Assembly (NCBI RefSeq): GCF_025699485.1
Contig: NZ_JANUXN010000002.1
Coordinates: 248,001 to 312,000, forward strand
Source: Thauera carbonicopians
GTDB lineage: Bacteria > Pseudomonadota > Gammaproteobacteria > Burkholderiales > Rhodocyclaceae
DNA length: 64,000 nucleotides
Reading direction: 5' to 3'
In this document: positions 47,484 through 57,442 of the stretch, one piece after another
How the letters are laid out: each line of letters begins with the position of its first letter
Position numbering within the stretch: position 1 is the stretch's first letter
The notes under the pieces: model-generated
Told to the model about the DNA's origin: nothing
Seen by the model: the letters and a program-made list of their open reading frames with translations, nothing else
Database searches by the model: none
Made by a program: the position numbers and the translations under genes

Positions 47484-48443
47484 TCAGGCCTGCGACCTCT
47501 TCTTCGCGCTGTGCCACAGGCTCGCGCCGACGGCGATGGCGAGGATCACCGCGACGACGCCGAGCGAGACCAGCACCGGGATCTTGATCCACTCGACGAT
47601 CAGCATCTTGGTGCCGATGAAAACCAGGATCGCAGCCAGGCCGTACTTCAGCAGTTCGAAGCGGTCGCCCAGGTCGGCGAGCAGGAAGTACATCGCGCGC
47701 AGGCCGAGGATGGCGAACAGGTTCGAGGTCAGCACGATGAAGGGGTCGGTGGTGATCGCGAAGATCGCCGGGATGCTGTCGACCGCGAAGATCACGTCCG
47801 AGATCTCGACCAGCACCAGGGCGAGGAAGAGCGGGGTGATCATGCGCACGCCGTCGCGGACGACGAAGAAGCGTTCGCCTTCCAGGCGCTCGGTGACCGG
47901 GTAATGGTTGCGGATCCAGCGCACGAAGGGGTTCTTGTCGAGGTCGGGGTCGTGCTCGGCGAACCACACCATCTTGATGCCGGTGATCACGAGGAAGGCG
48001 CCGAACACGTACAGCAGCCAGTGGAATTCGGCGATCAGCCAGCTGCCGGCGAAGATCATGATCGTGCGCAATACGATCGCGCCGACGATGCCGTACAGCA
48101 GCACGCGCCGCTGCAGTTCCAGCGGCACGGCGAAGAAGCTGAAGATCATCATCCAGACGAAGACGTTGTCGACCGCCAGCGACTTCTCGACCAGATAGCC
48201 GGTGACGAAGGCCAGCGCCTGCTCGTTGGCGATCGCGCGGCCCATCGTGCCGTCCAGATACCACCACAACCCGCCGGCGAACAGCAGCGACACCGTCACC
48301 CAGGCCAGCGACCAGCCGGCCGCCTCCTTTAGCGACACCCGATGCTGCTTGCCGCCGCCGAAGGCGAACAGGTCCACCAGCAGCATCACCACCACGATGG
48401 CGGCAAATACCGCCCACATCCACCACGTACCGATCGATTCCAT
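47484..48443 (-). CDS. alx: TerC/Alx family membrane transporter (Mn2+ exporter candidate)
   Basis: 319 residues with about nine membrane helices. TerC family core: [55 protein letters not shown] and [20 protein letters not shown], with the conserved acidic D-N-V and E-x-S-D sites thought to bind metal. Length and sequence follow E. coli Alx (321 residues), linked to manganese homeostasis. The 5' leader carries a yybP-ykoY riboswitch and a terminator, so Mn2+ control is strongly suggested. The RBS CGGAG lies just before the ATG. Confidence 0.94.
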   Translation of the reverse strand: MESIGTWWMWAVFAAIVVVMLLVDLFAFGGGKQHRVSLKEAAGWSLAWVTVSLLFAGGLWWYLDGTMGRAIANEQALAFVTGYLVEKSLAVDNVFVWMMIFSFFAVPLELQRRVLLYGIVGAIVLRTIMIFAGSWLIAEFHWLLYVFGAFLVITGIKMVWFAEHDPDLDKNPFVRWIRNHYPVTERLEGERFFVVRDGVRMITPLFLALVLVEISDVIFAVDSIPAIFAITTDPFIVLTSNLFAILGLRAMYFLLADLGDRFELLKYGLAAILVFIGTKMLIVEWIKIPVLVSLGVVAVILAIAVGASLWHSAKKRSQA

Positions 48444-48457
48444 TGCGTGCTCCGCAC

Positions 48458-48494
48458 AAAACAAAAAGGGCCTGTTCCCGAAGGACACAGACCC
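48458..48494 (-). terminator. Riboswitch-controlled intrinsic terminator before alx
   Basis: On the minus strand GGGTCTGTGTCC and GGAACAGGCCC pair around a TTCG loop and are followed by TTTTTGTTTT. It ends about 15 bases before the alx start codon, so read-through is needed for expression. The lower 3' arm (GCCCTT) can also pair with AAGGGC of the upstream hairpin, giving a possible antiterminator. Confidence 0.8.
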
Positions 48495-48515
48495 TGCAGC
48501 TGTTTTGCGTGCACG

Positions 48516-48537
48516 GACCTTGCCCTTGGGCAAGGTC
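48516..48537 (-). other. Switching hairpin overlapping riboswitch P1
   Basis: GACCTTGCCC (5' arm on the minus strand, 48537-48528) and GGGCAAGGTC (48525-48516) are perfect complements over ten bases with a two-base spacer. The 5' arm contains GACCTTG, which is also the 3' strand of riboswitch helix P1. The two helices are mutually exclusive, as expected of an expression platform. Confidence 0.7.
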
Positions 48538-48660
48538 TCGCTTGCAAGGAATCAGGGCTCGGAAGAACCGGTGATCCCCTTGCCCGCAGCACCGGGAGCG
48601 TGTCTGGCGACAGGCTGCCGTGATGACGATGTTGCGGCTTGAGAAGCTACTCCCCTTGAA
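48529..48660 (-). promoter_or_regulatory. yybP-ykoY (manganese) riboswitch
   Basis: The minus-strand leader of alx holds the hallmark sequences of this class (Rfam RF00080): CAAGGGGAGTAGC at the 5' side (48658-48646) and GAGACCTTGCC at the 3' side (48539-48529), whose CAAGG/CCTTG form P1. Between them lie the GTCATCACGGC stretch and a GC-rich hairpin (CTCCCGGTGCTGCGGG). Such aptamers bind Mn2+ and turn on exporter genes like alx and mntP. Exact ends are approximate. Confidence 0.92.
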
Positions 48661-48715
48661 GGCCGCGAGTGTATGCGAGGCGGGGCGAAAGTCAAGCGGA
48701 ATTGAACGGATGTTG

Positions 48716-49564
48716 TCAGCGATACCACTTCGCCAGCTTTTCCGCCGCCGTGTTGGGGCCGAACTCGGCCATCAGCGCATCCTGCTTCTCCGCTGCCCAG
48801 GCCACGGCGCGTTCGGCATTGCCGATGCGACGGTCCAGCAGGTGGCCGTCGGCGGAGAGCAGCTCGGCGGCCGTGGAGAAGGCGCCGGCGACGTTGTGCA
48901 GCGTCCGCAGCGCGCCTTCGCGTCCGATCTGCAATGCGGCATCGAAGGCCTGTTCGTCGAACTGCAACTGGCCGTCGGGCGTGAAGCCTACGCCCATGTC
49001 GGTGAGGCCGAGAGCGAAACCGCCGTTGCCCGCACCGTGGAAGATCGAACCGACTTCGCGGCGCAGCGAAAAGCGTGCGGCTTCACCTGCCTGGTTGTCG
49101 TCGAGCAGGGCACCGTCCTCGAAGTAGGGGTCGAACTCGGTATCCCACTGGTTGTAGCGCTCGATGAAGTCCTTGAGCGCGGCCTTGATGTCGCCGTCCG
49201 CGCTGGCCGCCGAGAGCTGCTTCAGCCCGTCGCCGGCGCTGCCCAGTTCGGCCAGCCGCTCGCGCAGGCGCGTCAGCACTGCGGCCTCGTCGCCGATCGA
49301 CTCGACGCGCGCGTTGTAGCGCCGCAGGAAGGCGCTGTTGCTTGCTTCGAGCTGGGCAAGCACGGACTCCATCGGCGTCGATGTATCGTCCACCAGCATG
49401 GTGTTCACGCTATTGCCCGAAGCGCCGAGCAGGCGCGTGGTCTGGAGCTTCAGCAGCGCCTCGAACAGGCCGGCCTGGCCGGCGCTTGCGGTCCTGCTGC
49501 TGCCATCGGCACGTGTCAGCAGGGCGAGGGCATTGAGGCGGAAGGCGGCGAGATCGATGTCCAT
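48716..49564 (-). CDS. Orphan FliD-like (flagellar cap C-terminal domain-like) protein
   Basis: 282 residues from ATG 49564. N-terminal half is Ala/Leu-rich and helical (FRLNALALLTRADGSSRTAS, SAFLRRYNARVESIGDEAAV); the C-terminal half looks like the end of FliD: LGLTDMGVGFTPDGQLQFDE, QAFDAALQIGREGALRTLHN and a last helical stretch. No secretion signal. Flagellar cap proteins are usually over 400 residues and lie in flagellar operons; no flagellar gene is nearby. It may be a truncated or repurposed homologue. The start MDIDLAAF avoids a lead that reads as non-coding. Confidence 0.62.
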   Translation of the reverse strand: MDIDLAAFRLNALALLTRADGSSRTASAGQAGLFEALLKLQTTRLLGASGNSVNTMLVDDTSTPMESVLAQLEASNSAFLRRYNARVESIGDEAAVLTRLRERLAELGSAGDGLKQLSAASADGDIKAALKDFIERYNQWDTEFDPYFEDGALLDDNQAGEAARFSLRREVGSIFHGAGNGGFALGLTDMGVGFTPDGQLQFDEQAFDAALQIGREGALRTLHNVAGAFSTAAELLSADGHLLDRRIGNAERAVAWAAEKQDALMAEFGPNTAAEKLAKWYR

Positions 49565-49687
49565 GGGATGCCTCGCAGGAAAGCTTGAGTTCCAGTGTAG
49601 CAGTTGCACCATGTCGATCACATGGCTGCCGCGTAATGCAGCCGTTCGACGCTGCGTCGATCAAGGTATGCGTGGGGCTAGACAGGC

Positions 49688-50128
49688 CTACTTGTTGGTT
49701 TGCTGAAGCAGCATGTTTTCGATGCCACTCGGGTAGATGCGGAGGTTTCCAGCACGAAGCTGATCCCGACTGAACCATCTGGCCATGAACTTGCTGCCAT
49801 TGGACTCGGTTCCTTGCAGTTCAGGCGCTTCGTAGAAGCTGGTGTCCTCGAACCTGGCCTCGTAAACAAAGACGATTTCATGGCCTTGCTTGCCGTCGAA
49901 GGAAAACAGGTTCTCGAGAACGCCCAGAAGTTTGAACGAATGCGCCTCGGCGCCAATCTCTTCCAGTGTTTCTCTCCTGGCTGCCTGCTCGGAAGTCTCG
50001 CCAAAATCGATGCCACCGCCTATTGGGATCAGATAGTGCTCATCCTTGGCAGGGTCGTAGCCTTCCGTGAGCAGAACCCCATCGTGGTGGCGGAAGATAC
50101 ATACGGATTTTGCTCGAATGGCGCTCAT
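49688..50128 (-). CDS. Nudix hydrolase 1
   Basis: 146 residues with a complete Nudix box, GGIDFGETSEQAARRETLEE then IG (G-x5-E-x7-R-E-U-x-E-E-x-G). N-terminus MSAIRAKSVCIFRHHDGVLL is typical of nucleoside-diphosphate-X hydrolases. Cleaves a diphosphate bond in an unknown nucleotide-like substrate. Last gene of the operon, starting one base after the stop of Nudix 2 (TGACATG). Codons use A/T at third positions more than the core genes around it. Confidence 0.88.
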   Translation of the reverse strand: MSAIRAKSVCIFRHHDGVLLTEGYDPAKDEHYLIPIGGGIDFGETSEQAARRETLEEIGAEAHSFKLLGVLENLFSFDGKQGHEIVFVYEARFEDTSFYEAPELQGTESNGSKFMARWFSRDQLRAGNLRIYPSGIENMLLQQTNK

Positions 50129-50129
50129 G

Positions 50130-50570
50130 TCATGAACTGGTTTTGGCTGTGCTGCTGGTGTCGTAAGTCAGCGCCGAATGAATGTACTTCAGCGCCCGCT
50201 GAAAAACCTCATGCCACTCTGAACCAGCGGGCTTGGAGAGCGGGTGCCAGAAGAAGCGGAAGTCGTGTCCGCCATCATCGGCGGCATGATGCACCCACTG
50301 ATCGGGAAGTGCCAGATCTGCTTCGCAGAGATGGAACGACCAGATTTGTCCTTGATGACCGGATTCCCAAACACCGAGCCTGGTTGAGATTCTGGCGGCT
50401 TGGATACCGGACTCTTCCGCAAGTTCACGTATGGCGGCTTCCTCCGGGCTTTCGCCTTCTTCGATGCTGCCTTTCACGAGCTGAAAGCCGGCGATCGGAT
50501 GCTGGAACGCCAGTATCTCGACCTCGTCGCCCCTGCGCAGAAGCACAGGGCAGGATTTCGTCGGCGTCAT
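50130..50570 (-). CDS. Nudix hydrolase 2
   Basis: 146 residues with Nudix box GSIEEGESPEEAAIRELAEE followed by SGI. The sequence differs strongly from its neighbour: MTPTKSCPVLLRRGDEVEIL, LAFQHPIAGFQLVKG, and a C-terminal part rich in H and W (QWVHHAADDGGHDFRFFWHP) that resembles diadenosine-polyphosphate/dNTP-type Nudix proteins. AGGAGC lies 7 bases before ATG 50570. The frame remains open upstream across the GFA gene, but that is antisense-frame noise. Confidence 0.87.
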   Translation of the reverse strand: MTPTKSCPVLLRRGDEVEILAFQHPIAGFQLVKGSIEEGESPEEAAIRELAEESGIQAARISTRLGVWESGHQGQIWSFHLCEADLALPDQWVHHAADDGGHDFRFFWHPLSKPAGSEWHEVFQRALKYIHSALTYDTSSTAKTSS

Positions 50571-50619
50571 TCGTTTGCTCCTGGAGTTCGATGGGACTTC
50601 GGCAGCATCTGCATGTGGA

Positions 50620-50991
50620 TTACCGATTGGCGTGCAACCAGGGCGCACCGGACTCCAGGTGAATATCCTCGATGCTAGTGGGCGCAAAAGCCGTGTCGAG
50701 CGATGCCAGGGGTATCGATACCCAGTCAGTGAATTCATTGCTGCCGCTCCATTCGATATTGGAGCCGCAAATGCGGCAGAACTTCCTGACGATGCTTCCA
50801 GATGAGTTGTAAGCGGTGAGCAACTCCTGTCCGGACAGACACTCCAGATCGGCCTTCGGTACGCTTGCATACGTGGCGAATGCTGCGCCATGCTGCTTCT
50901 GGCACATCCTGCAATGGCAGTTCGTCACCGCCTTGGGTTCGGACCGCAAGCGGAATGAAATTGCGCCACAGAGACAGCTACCGTTGTACAT
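50620..50991 (-). CDS. GFA (CENP-V/glutathione-dependent formaldehyde-activating enzyme-like) protein
   Basis: 123 residues, zinc-binding GFA fold: MYNGSCLCGAISFRLRSEPK, AVTNCHCRMCQKQHGAAF and FCRICGSNIEWSG give the seven cysteines of the family. The name comes from one founding enzyme said to speed glutathione-formaldehyde adduct formation; most members have unknown roles. frmA-fghA lies 4 kb away, but this gene belongs to another operon with different base composition. Start is fixed by AGGAG five bases before ATG 50991. Confidence 0.87.
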   Translation of the reverse strand: MYNGSCLCGAISFRLRSEPKAVTNCHCRMCQKQHGAAFATYASVPKADLECLSGQELLTAYNSSGSIVRKFCRICGSNIEWSGSNEFTDWVSIPLASLDTAFAPTSIEDIHLESGAPWLHANR

Positions 50992-51046
50992 TTTTTCTCC
51001 TGGAGGCCTGCGAAGCTTACGTAACCGGGTTTTATGGAGAGATTGG

Positions 51047-51649
51047 CTACCAGTCGCGCCGATCGGTTGCGTCGATGAGTGCGTCGAACAGTCCGAGGTC
51101 ATAACGATCTGCCCGCAACCGCGCCGGTGTCCAATCCTGGGCTTGATGTGCATTGAAAAGCACGCTGCCCGGCGATAAGGTTTCCAATTGCAGATACCAG
51201 CGTCTCAGCGGTTCATACAAGCGGATGTGCGTTTCGAAACTGCGACGCAGTCGTGTCTTGTCGTTCGTTCTCTGCAGCCGGATGGTCTGTTCCGGTGGGT
51301 CGAGAAATACGATCTGATCTGCAAACCCGAGCTGCTTCTCCGAGATTCGTTTCCGGGTGGTTTGGACGTTCGCCATCCAGGTCTCGCGCGAACCGCTTCC
51401 GATTTGCCACAGGCACCACGCATAGTGGATCTTCAGCGGGTCAGTGTCGAAACAGACGATGTCATGAATGCGCTCAAGCTCCAGTCCGCGTCGCCAGCGT
51501 TCGCTGTCTTCATCGCTCCAGTATTGGGCTACTGATGCGTCATCTTCCGTTGGCGGGGTAGTCGTTATTTCATCGACGACTGCCGGAGCGTACCGCGATG
51601 CCCATGTCGTCTTCCCGGCAGCGCTGACGCCTTCGATGACTATGATCAT
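51047..51649 (-). CDS. P-loop kinase-like protein (AAA/uridine-kinase-like fold)
   Basis: 200 residues starting with a Walker A motif, IVIEGVSAAGKTTWASRYAP (GVSAAGKTT at residues 7-15). Later stretches DTDPLKIHYAWCLWQIGSGS, DQIVFLDPPEQTIRLQRTND and KTRLRRSFETHIRLYEPLRR carry the basic lid residues of small-molecule kinases (thymidylate/nucleoside kinase-like). No DNA-binding or transport domain. Substrate unknown. Lies in the middle of the six-gene operon, 27 bases after the ComB-like gene. Confidence 0.8.
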   Translation of the reverse strand: MIIVIEGVSAAGKTTWASRYAPAVVDEITTTPPTEDDASVAQYWSDEDSERWRRGLELERIHDIVCFDTDPLKIHYAWCLWQIGSGSRETWMANVQTTRKRISEKQLGFADQIVFLDPPEQTIRLQRTNDKTRLRRSFETHIRLYEPLRRWYLQLETLSPGSVLFNAHQAQDWTPARLRADRYDLGLFDALIDATDRRDW

Positions 51650-51676
51650 GATGTTCGCGGAAAACGTATTCGCCCA

Positions 51677-52429
51677 TTACCGTAGAGCAGCAGGATATGC
51701 CGTGTTCACTTCTGGCGCAGCTTGGTAGGCACCGTCACACAGGACGGGCGCTGCGTCGTCGCTGTCGATCTCGCATGCCAGCATGACATCGATATCGTAT
51801 CCCCGCTCCAGCAGTTCTTTGCCTGAACCACAGCCCCGAATGGTGTCGATGAGCGATGAACTTGTTGCACCTTCGTACGCCCAGACTGCGGCACAGGCTT
51901 CGGGCGATCTGCTGCCACCAAGGTGCTGAATGATCGCTCCAGCCCCAATCAGATCTTCAAGCGCAGGGCGGAGAGATGAATCGGCCTCCCATCGTTCGCC
52001 GCAGGGAATCACCCCGATTCTCGGACCGTGTTTCGAGGCCGCGGCAGCCACGGCTTTGGCATTTCTGAGGCAGCCCGCGTAGGTGGGAACCGTACCAGTG
52101 GAGAGTGAGATCGTTGCCCCATTGGGACTGGGGAGAACGATCCGCTGCCCCGATTGCACGGCGCTCAAGGATGCGGGAGAAAGGGAATAGCTGCCCTTGC
52201 CACGCGGCCCAGCCAGGATGGCCCCCTTTTCTTCAGCAAACGTGATGCGCGAATCGTCTTTCCACTTATAGGGAAAAACCATTCCTCCCTGGCTGACGGC
52301 GACAGACACTGCAGTAGTGAATGACAGGACATCCACGACAATCACGGCATTGCAGCGCCTCGCTATCGTCTCGGCACCACGCAGCCCCCATTCGCACCGG
52401 ATATCGTATTCGCTCTGAGTGAAAGCCAT
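51677..52429 (-). CDS. 2-phosphosulfolactate phosphatase (ComB) family protein
   Basis: 250 residues. Family landmarks: NAVIVVDVLSFTTAVSVAVS, RIVLPSPNGATISLSTG, AGCLRNAKAVAAAASKHGPR, VIPCGERWEADSSLRPALED and IGAGAIIQHLGGSRSPEA. In methanogens ComB removes phosphate from phosphosulfolactate in coenzyme M synthesis; most bacterial members, including this subgroup, have no known pathway. No other coenzyme M gene is here. The second gene of the operon, 39 bases after the methyltransferase. Confidence 0.85.
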   Translation of the reverse strand: MAFTQSEYDIRCEWGLRGAETIARRCNAVIVVDVLSFTTAVSVAVSQGGMVFPYKWKDDSRITFAEEKGAILAGPRGKGSYSLSPASLSAVQSGQRIVLPSPNGATISLSTGTVPTYAGCLRNAKAVAAAASKHGPRIGVIPCGERWEADSSLRPALEDLIGAGAIIQHLGGSRSPEACAAVWAYEGATSSSLIDTIRGCGSGKELLERGYDIDVMLACEIDSDDAAPVLCDGAYQAAPEVNTAYPAALR

Positions 52430-52468
52430 GGTTGTGCTGAAGGCGATTGGAGAAAGGACGGCTGCTGG

Positions 52469-53089
52469 CTAGGGCCTTGCACGGTGAAGCGCAAGCGTAC
52501 CTTTCACCAGTACTTCATCCACATCGGAGAATCCGGCCTGCTCGAGAGCAGCGCGTTGCTCGGTCACCGACATGTAGAGCTGGTCATTGGACATTCCGCT
52601 TTCACCGGCAAAGTGATCGCAGACAAGATAGCTTCCGTCCGGGCTGAGGATTTGCCTTACCTGGGAATGAAGCCCAACTGCATGGCCCTTGTGACGGAGT
52701 TCGTGAACGGCTTGAAGCGTGACGACAACCTCGAAGCTGCCCAAGCCCTCGGCCCAGGATGCGTCGCGAAAACTTCGTTCCACGAATTGGATTCGCTCTG
52801 CAAGAGCGCCAAGCCTCTGTGCAGCAAGCTCGTGCATTGCAGGTGAGAAGTCCAGTGCGACATATTCCACCGAAGGCAAGGTCTTCAGCAGATGCTCCGC
52901 CATAAAGCCCGGCCCCGAGCCAAGCTCGAGAACACGGATAGGCCGTCCCTGCGCTACCTGGCTGATCAAGGATGAAAACAGTTCGAAGAACTCGACGCGC
53001 CAGGGCCTTTTTGTCATCGCTGTGTCGGCCCATTCGCGTGCATCGTCCATGCGGCGCAGATCGATGGGACTGGGAATGTCCGAAAACAT
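52469..53089 (-). CDS. Class I SAM-dependent methyltransferase
   Basis: 206 residues. Motif I is RVLELGSGPGFMAEHLLKTL, motif II region VEYVALDFSPAMHELAAQRL, and post-motif GSFEVVVTLQAVHELRHKG; a small-molecule methyltransferase of the Methyltransf_25/12 type. ATG 53089 begins MFSDIPSPIDLRRMDDAREW; a GTG at 53128 could add 13 residues. It is the first gene of the operon. Leader of about 100 bases separates it from the tRNA-Asn terminator. Substrate unknown. Confidence 0.85.
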   Translation of the reverse strand: MFSDIPSPIDLRRMDDAREWADTAMTKRPWRVEFFELFSSLISQVAQGRPIRVLELGSGPGFMAEHLLKTLPSVEYVALDFSPAMHELAAQRLGALAERIQFVERSFRDASWAEGLGSFEVVVTLQAVHELRHKGHAVGLHSQVRQILSPDGSYLVCDHFAGESGMSNDQLYMSVTEQRAALEQAGFSDVDEVLVKGTLALHRARP

Positions 53090-53194
53090 GGTTTTACCTT
53101 TATAGCTGAAATTGCTGAAATGGGGCACCGGGCAGGTGAATGCAGTCCGATACGCAGCCCATTGGGCGAGGAGGGGAGCTCCGAGTACGCAATG

Positions 53195-53242
53195 AAAAAG
53201 GCCAGTATCCTCGACACCGAAGTGTGCTGGATGACTGGCCTT
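53195..53242 (-). terminator. Intrinsic terminator after tRNA-Asn
   Basis: On the minus strand AAGGCCAGT pairs with ACTGGCCTT across a loop with its own small CACACTTCGGTGT stem, and ends in a TTTTT run (53199-53195). It begins six bases after the tRNA CCA and isolates the tRNA from the downstream six-gene operon. Confidence 0.85.
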
Positions 53243-53247
53243 GAATT

Positions 53248-53323
53248 TGGCTCCCCGACCTGGGCTCGAACCAGGGACCTACGGATTAACAGTCCGGCGC
53301 TCTACCGACTGAGCTATCGGGGA
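53248..53323 (-). tRNA. tRNA-Asn (anticodon GTT)
   Basis: 76 bases with encoded CCA. Acceptor stem TCCCCGA/TCGGGGA with G73, D-arm TAGCTCAGTCGGTAGAGC, anticodon arm CGGACTGTTAATCCG (GTT), T-arm with GGTTCGAGCC. Its 3' end faces the lower-GC six-gene operon, a favoured insertion side for genomic islands. Confidence 0.97.
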
Positions 53324-53413
53324 ACAGAGGCGCGCATTATAGGAATGGCACCGTACAGCGTCAAGGTAGGGCAGTGATTTTTTGTGCTTTCACCGCCCCA
53401 CCTCGATCGTTGC

Positions 53414-54622
53414 TCAGCCCTTGACGACCTGGGCGATGGCCTTGGCGACGTAGCCGATGTTCTTCGAGTTCAGCGCGGCCAGGCAGATGCGGCCGGTCGA
53501 CACGGCGTAGATGCCGAAGTCGGACTTCAGCTTCTCGACCTGTTCGGCGCTGAGGCCGGTGTAGGAGAACATGCCGCGCTGCTTGATGACGAAGGAGAAA
53601 TCCTGCGCCACGCCTTCGGCCTTCAGTTGCTCGACCAGGCTGGTGCGCATGGCGCGGATGCGGTCGCGCATGCCGGCCAGTTCGTCTTCCCACTGCTGGC
53701 GCAGCTCGGGCGAGTTGAGCACCGCGGCGACGATGGCGCCGCCGTGGATCGGCGGGTTGGAGTAGTTGGTGCGGATCACGCGCTTGACCTGCGACAGCAC
53801 GCGGCCGGCTTCTTCCTTGCTGGCGGTGACGATCGACAGCGCGCCGACGCGCTCGCCGTACAGCGAGAAGCTCTTCGAGAACGAGCTGGAGACGAAGAAC
53901 TGCAGGCCGCTGGCCGAGAAGGCGCGCACGGCGACGGCGTCGGCGTCGATGCCGTCGGCGAAACCCTGGTAGGCCATGTCGAGGAAGGGCACCAGGCCGC
54001 GGCTGCGGCACACGGCGACGACTTCGTCCCATTGGGCGTCGGACAGGTCGGCGCCGGTGGGGTTGTGGCAGCAGGCGTGCAGCACGATGATCGAGCCGGC
54101 GGGGGCGGCTTCGAGGCTGGCCTTCATGCCGGCGAAGTTCACGCCGCGGCTGGTCGCGTCGTAGTAGGCGTAGGTCTGCACCGGGAAGCCGGACGACTCG
54201 AACAGCGCGCGGTGGTTTTCCCAGCTCGGGTCGGAGATGTAGACGGTGGCGCCGGGCAGCAGGCGCTTCAGGTAGTCGGCGCCGACCTTCAGCGCACCGG
54301 TGCCGCCGAGCGCTTCGACGGTGACGACCCGGCCGCTGGTGGCCAGTTCGGAGTCCTTGCCGAACAGCAGGTTCTGCACTGCGCCGTTGTAGGCGGCAGG
54401 GCCTTCGATCGGCTGGTAGCCGCGCGGCGGCTGAGCTTCGAGGCGGGCCTTCTCGGCGGCGCGGACGGCGGCCAGCAGCGGAATCTTGCCGTTGTCGTCG
54501 TAGTACACGCCGACGCCGAGGTTGACCTTCTCGGCGCGGGTGTCGGCGGCGAAGGCCTCGTTCAGGCCAAGGATCGGGTCACGGGGCGCCATCTCGACGG
54601 CGGCGAAGATCGAAGCAGACAT
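53414..54622 (-). CDS. Amino-acid aminotransferase, class I (aspartate/aromatic type)
   Basis: 402 residues, PLP enzyme of the aspartate/tyrosine aminotransferase subgroup Ialpha (AspC/TyrB). Landmarks: [71 protein letters not shown] and the PLP lysine in [17 protein letters not shown]. Substrate-binding arginines are in [14 protein letters not shown] and [10 protein letters not shown]. Cannot be assigned to AspC or TyrB by eye. GGAG lies 6 bases before ATG 54622. Divergent from uvrB, 144 bases apart. Confidence 0.95.
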   Translation of the reverse strand: MSASIFAAVEMAPRDPILGLNEAFAADTRAEKVNLGVGVYYDDNGKIPLLAAVRAAEKARLEAQPPRGYQPIEGPAAYNGAVQNLLFGKDSELATSGRVVTVEALGGTGALKVGADYLKRLLPGATVYISDPSWENHRALFESSGFPVQTYAYYDATSRGVNFAGMKASLEAAPAGSIIVLHACCHNPTGADLSDAQWDEVVAVCRSRGLVPFLDMAYQGFADGIDADAVAVRAFSASGLQFFVSSSFSKSFSLYGERVGALSIVTASKEEAGRVLSQVKRVIRTNYSNPPIHGGAIVAAVLNSPELRQQWEDELAGMRDRIRAMRTSLVEQLKAEGVAQDFSFVIKQRGMFSYTGLSAEQVEKLKSDFGIYAVSTGRICLAALNSKNIGYVAKAIAQVVKG

Positions 54623-54766
54623 GAAGACTCCAGGGGTTCTACGGTGGCGAGGCCGCGTAACAGGAATGGCGTTGGCCGTGCCTTGTTGCGCGATTTGGGA
54701 AATAATCGGCGTTTTCGTCCGGCGCACCGTCCTTGGTGCACCGCACACGCAAGGCGAAATATTAGC

Positions 54767-56863
<2,097 letters not shown>

Positions 56864-56881
56864 CGAGGAGGGGGAGGAGAA

Positions 56882-57352
56882 ATGGTGAGAATCCTGTTCG
56901 TTTGTTCCGGCAACATCTGCCGATCGCCGACCGCCGAAGGCATCGCGCGGCATTACATCCAGACCGGCGCGCTCGAGAGCCTGATCGAAGTCGATTCGGC
57001 GGCCACGCATGGCTCGCATGTGGGCGAGGCACCCGACCCGCGTGCGCGCAAGGCGGCGCAGCAGCGCGGCTACGATCTGTCGGATCTGCGTGCGCGCAAG
57101 CTGCACGTATCCGACTTCCAGCGTTTCGATCTCGTGCTGGCGATGGATCGCGGACACCTGGAATACATGCAGCGCATGTGCCCGGAGGTTTACCAGCCGC
57201 GCCTGGGCCTGTTCATGGACTATGCGCGAGACAGCGATCTCGACGAAGTACCTGATCCGTATTACGGCGGGCCGAAGGGCTTCGACGTCGTGCTGGATCT
57301 GTGCGAGAGCGGTGTGCGCGGCCTGCTGGAGAGCGTGACGACCCAGGCTTGA
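56882..57352 (+). CDS. Low-molecular-weight protein tyrosine phosphatase
   Basis: 156 residues. P-loop C8-x5-R14 in VCSGNICRSPTAEG and the general acid in DEVPDPYYGGPKGF. Dephosphorylates tyrosine (or arginine) residues; bacterial members often act on BY-kinases of capsule operons, but none is here. GGAG 6 bases before the start. Transcribed with uvrB (18-base gap). A strong terminator follows. Confidence 0.94.
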   Translation: MVRILFVCSGNICRSPTAEGIARHYIQTGALESLIEVDSAATHGSHVGEAPDPRARKAAQQRGYDLSDLRARKLHVSDFQRFDLVLAMDRGHLEYMQRMCPEVYQPRLGLFMDYARDSDLDEVPDPYYGGPKGFDVVLDLCESGVRGLLESVTTQA

Positions 57353-57388
57353 GCCGGGCGTGGACCATGTCGGCGCCTGAATGAGAAA

Positions 57389-57416
57389 AAGGCCACTCCC
57401 GTAAGGGAGTGGCCTT
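57389..57416. terminator. Bidirectional intrinsic terminator
   Basis: AAGGCCACTCCC and GGGAGTGGCCTT are perfect 12-base complements around GTAA, with an A-run before and a T-run after, so it can stop both the uvrB-phosphatase transcript (+) and the rne transcript (-), whose genes converge here. Confidence 0.95.
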
Positions 57417-57442
57417 TTCGCATGCCCGGATCGAACGGGCGC

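Noticed and set aside
49565..49687. Second attachment site matching the tRNA-Asn 3' end
   Set aside because: No copy of the tRNA 3' sequence was found by eye at the far end of the lower-GC operon, so island boundaries stay unproven.
49688..53089. Integron cassette array
   Set aside because: The mix of small enzyme genes suggested cassettes, but the gaps (1 to 55 bases) are too short for attC sites and no GTTRRRY/RYYYAAC pairs or integrase are seen.
53384..54766. Long in-frame N-terminal extension of uvrB
   Set aside because: The extension reads antisense through the aminotransferase gene; family start and spacing support ATG 54767.
54623..54766. LexA (SOS) box before uvrB
   Set aside because: No CTGT-N8-ACAG-like dyad in the gap.
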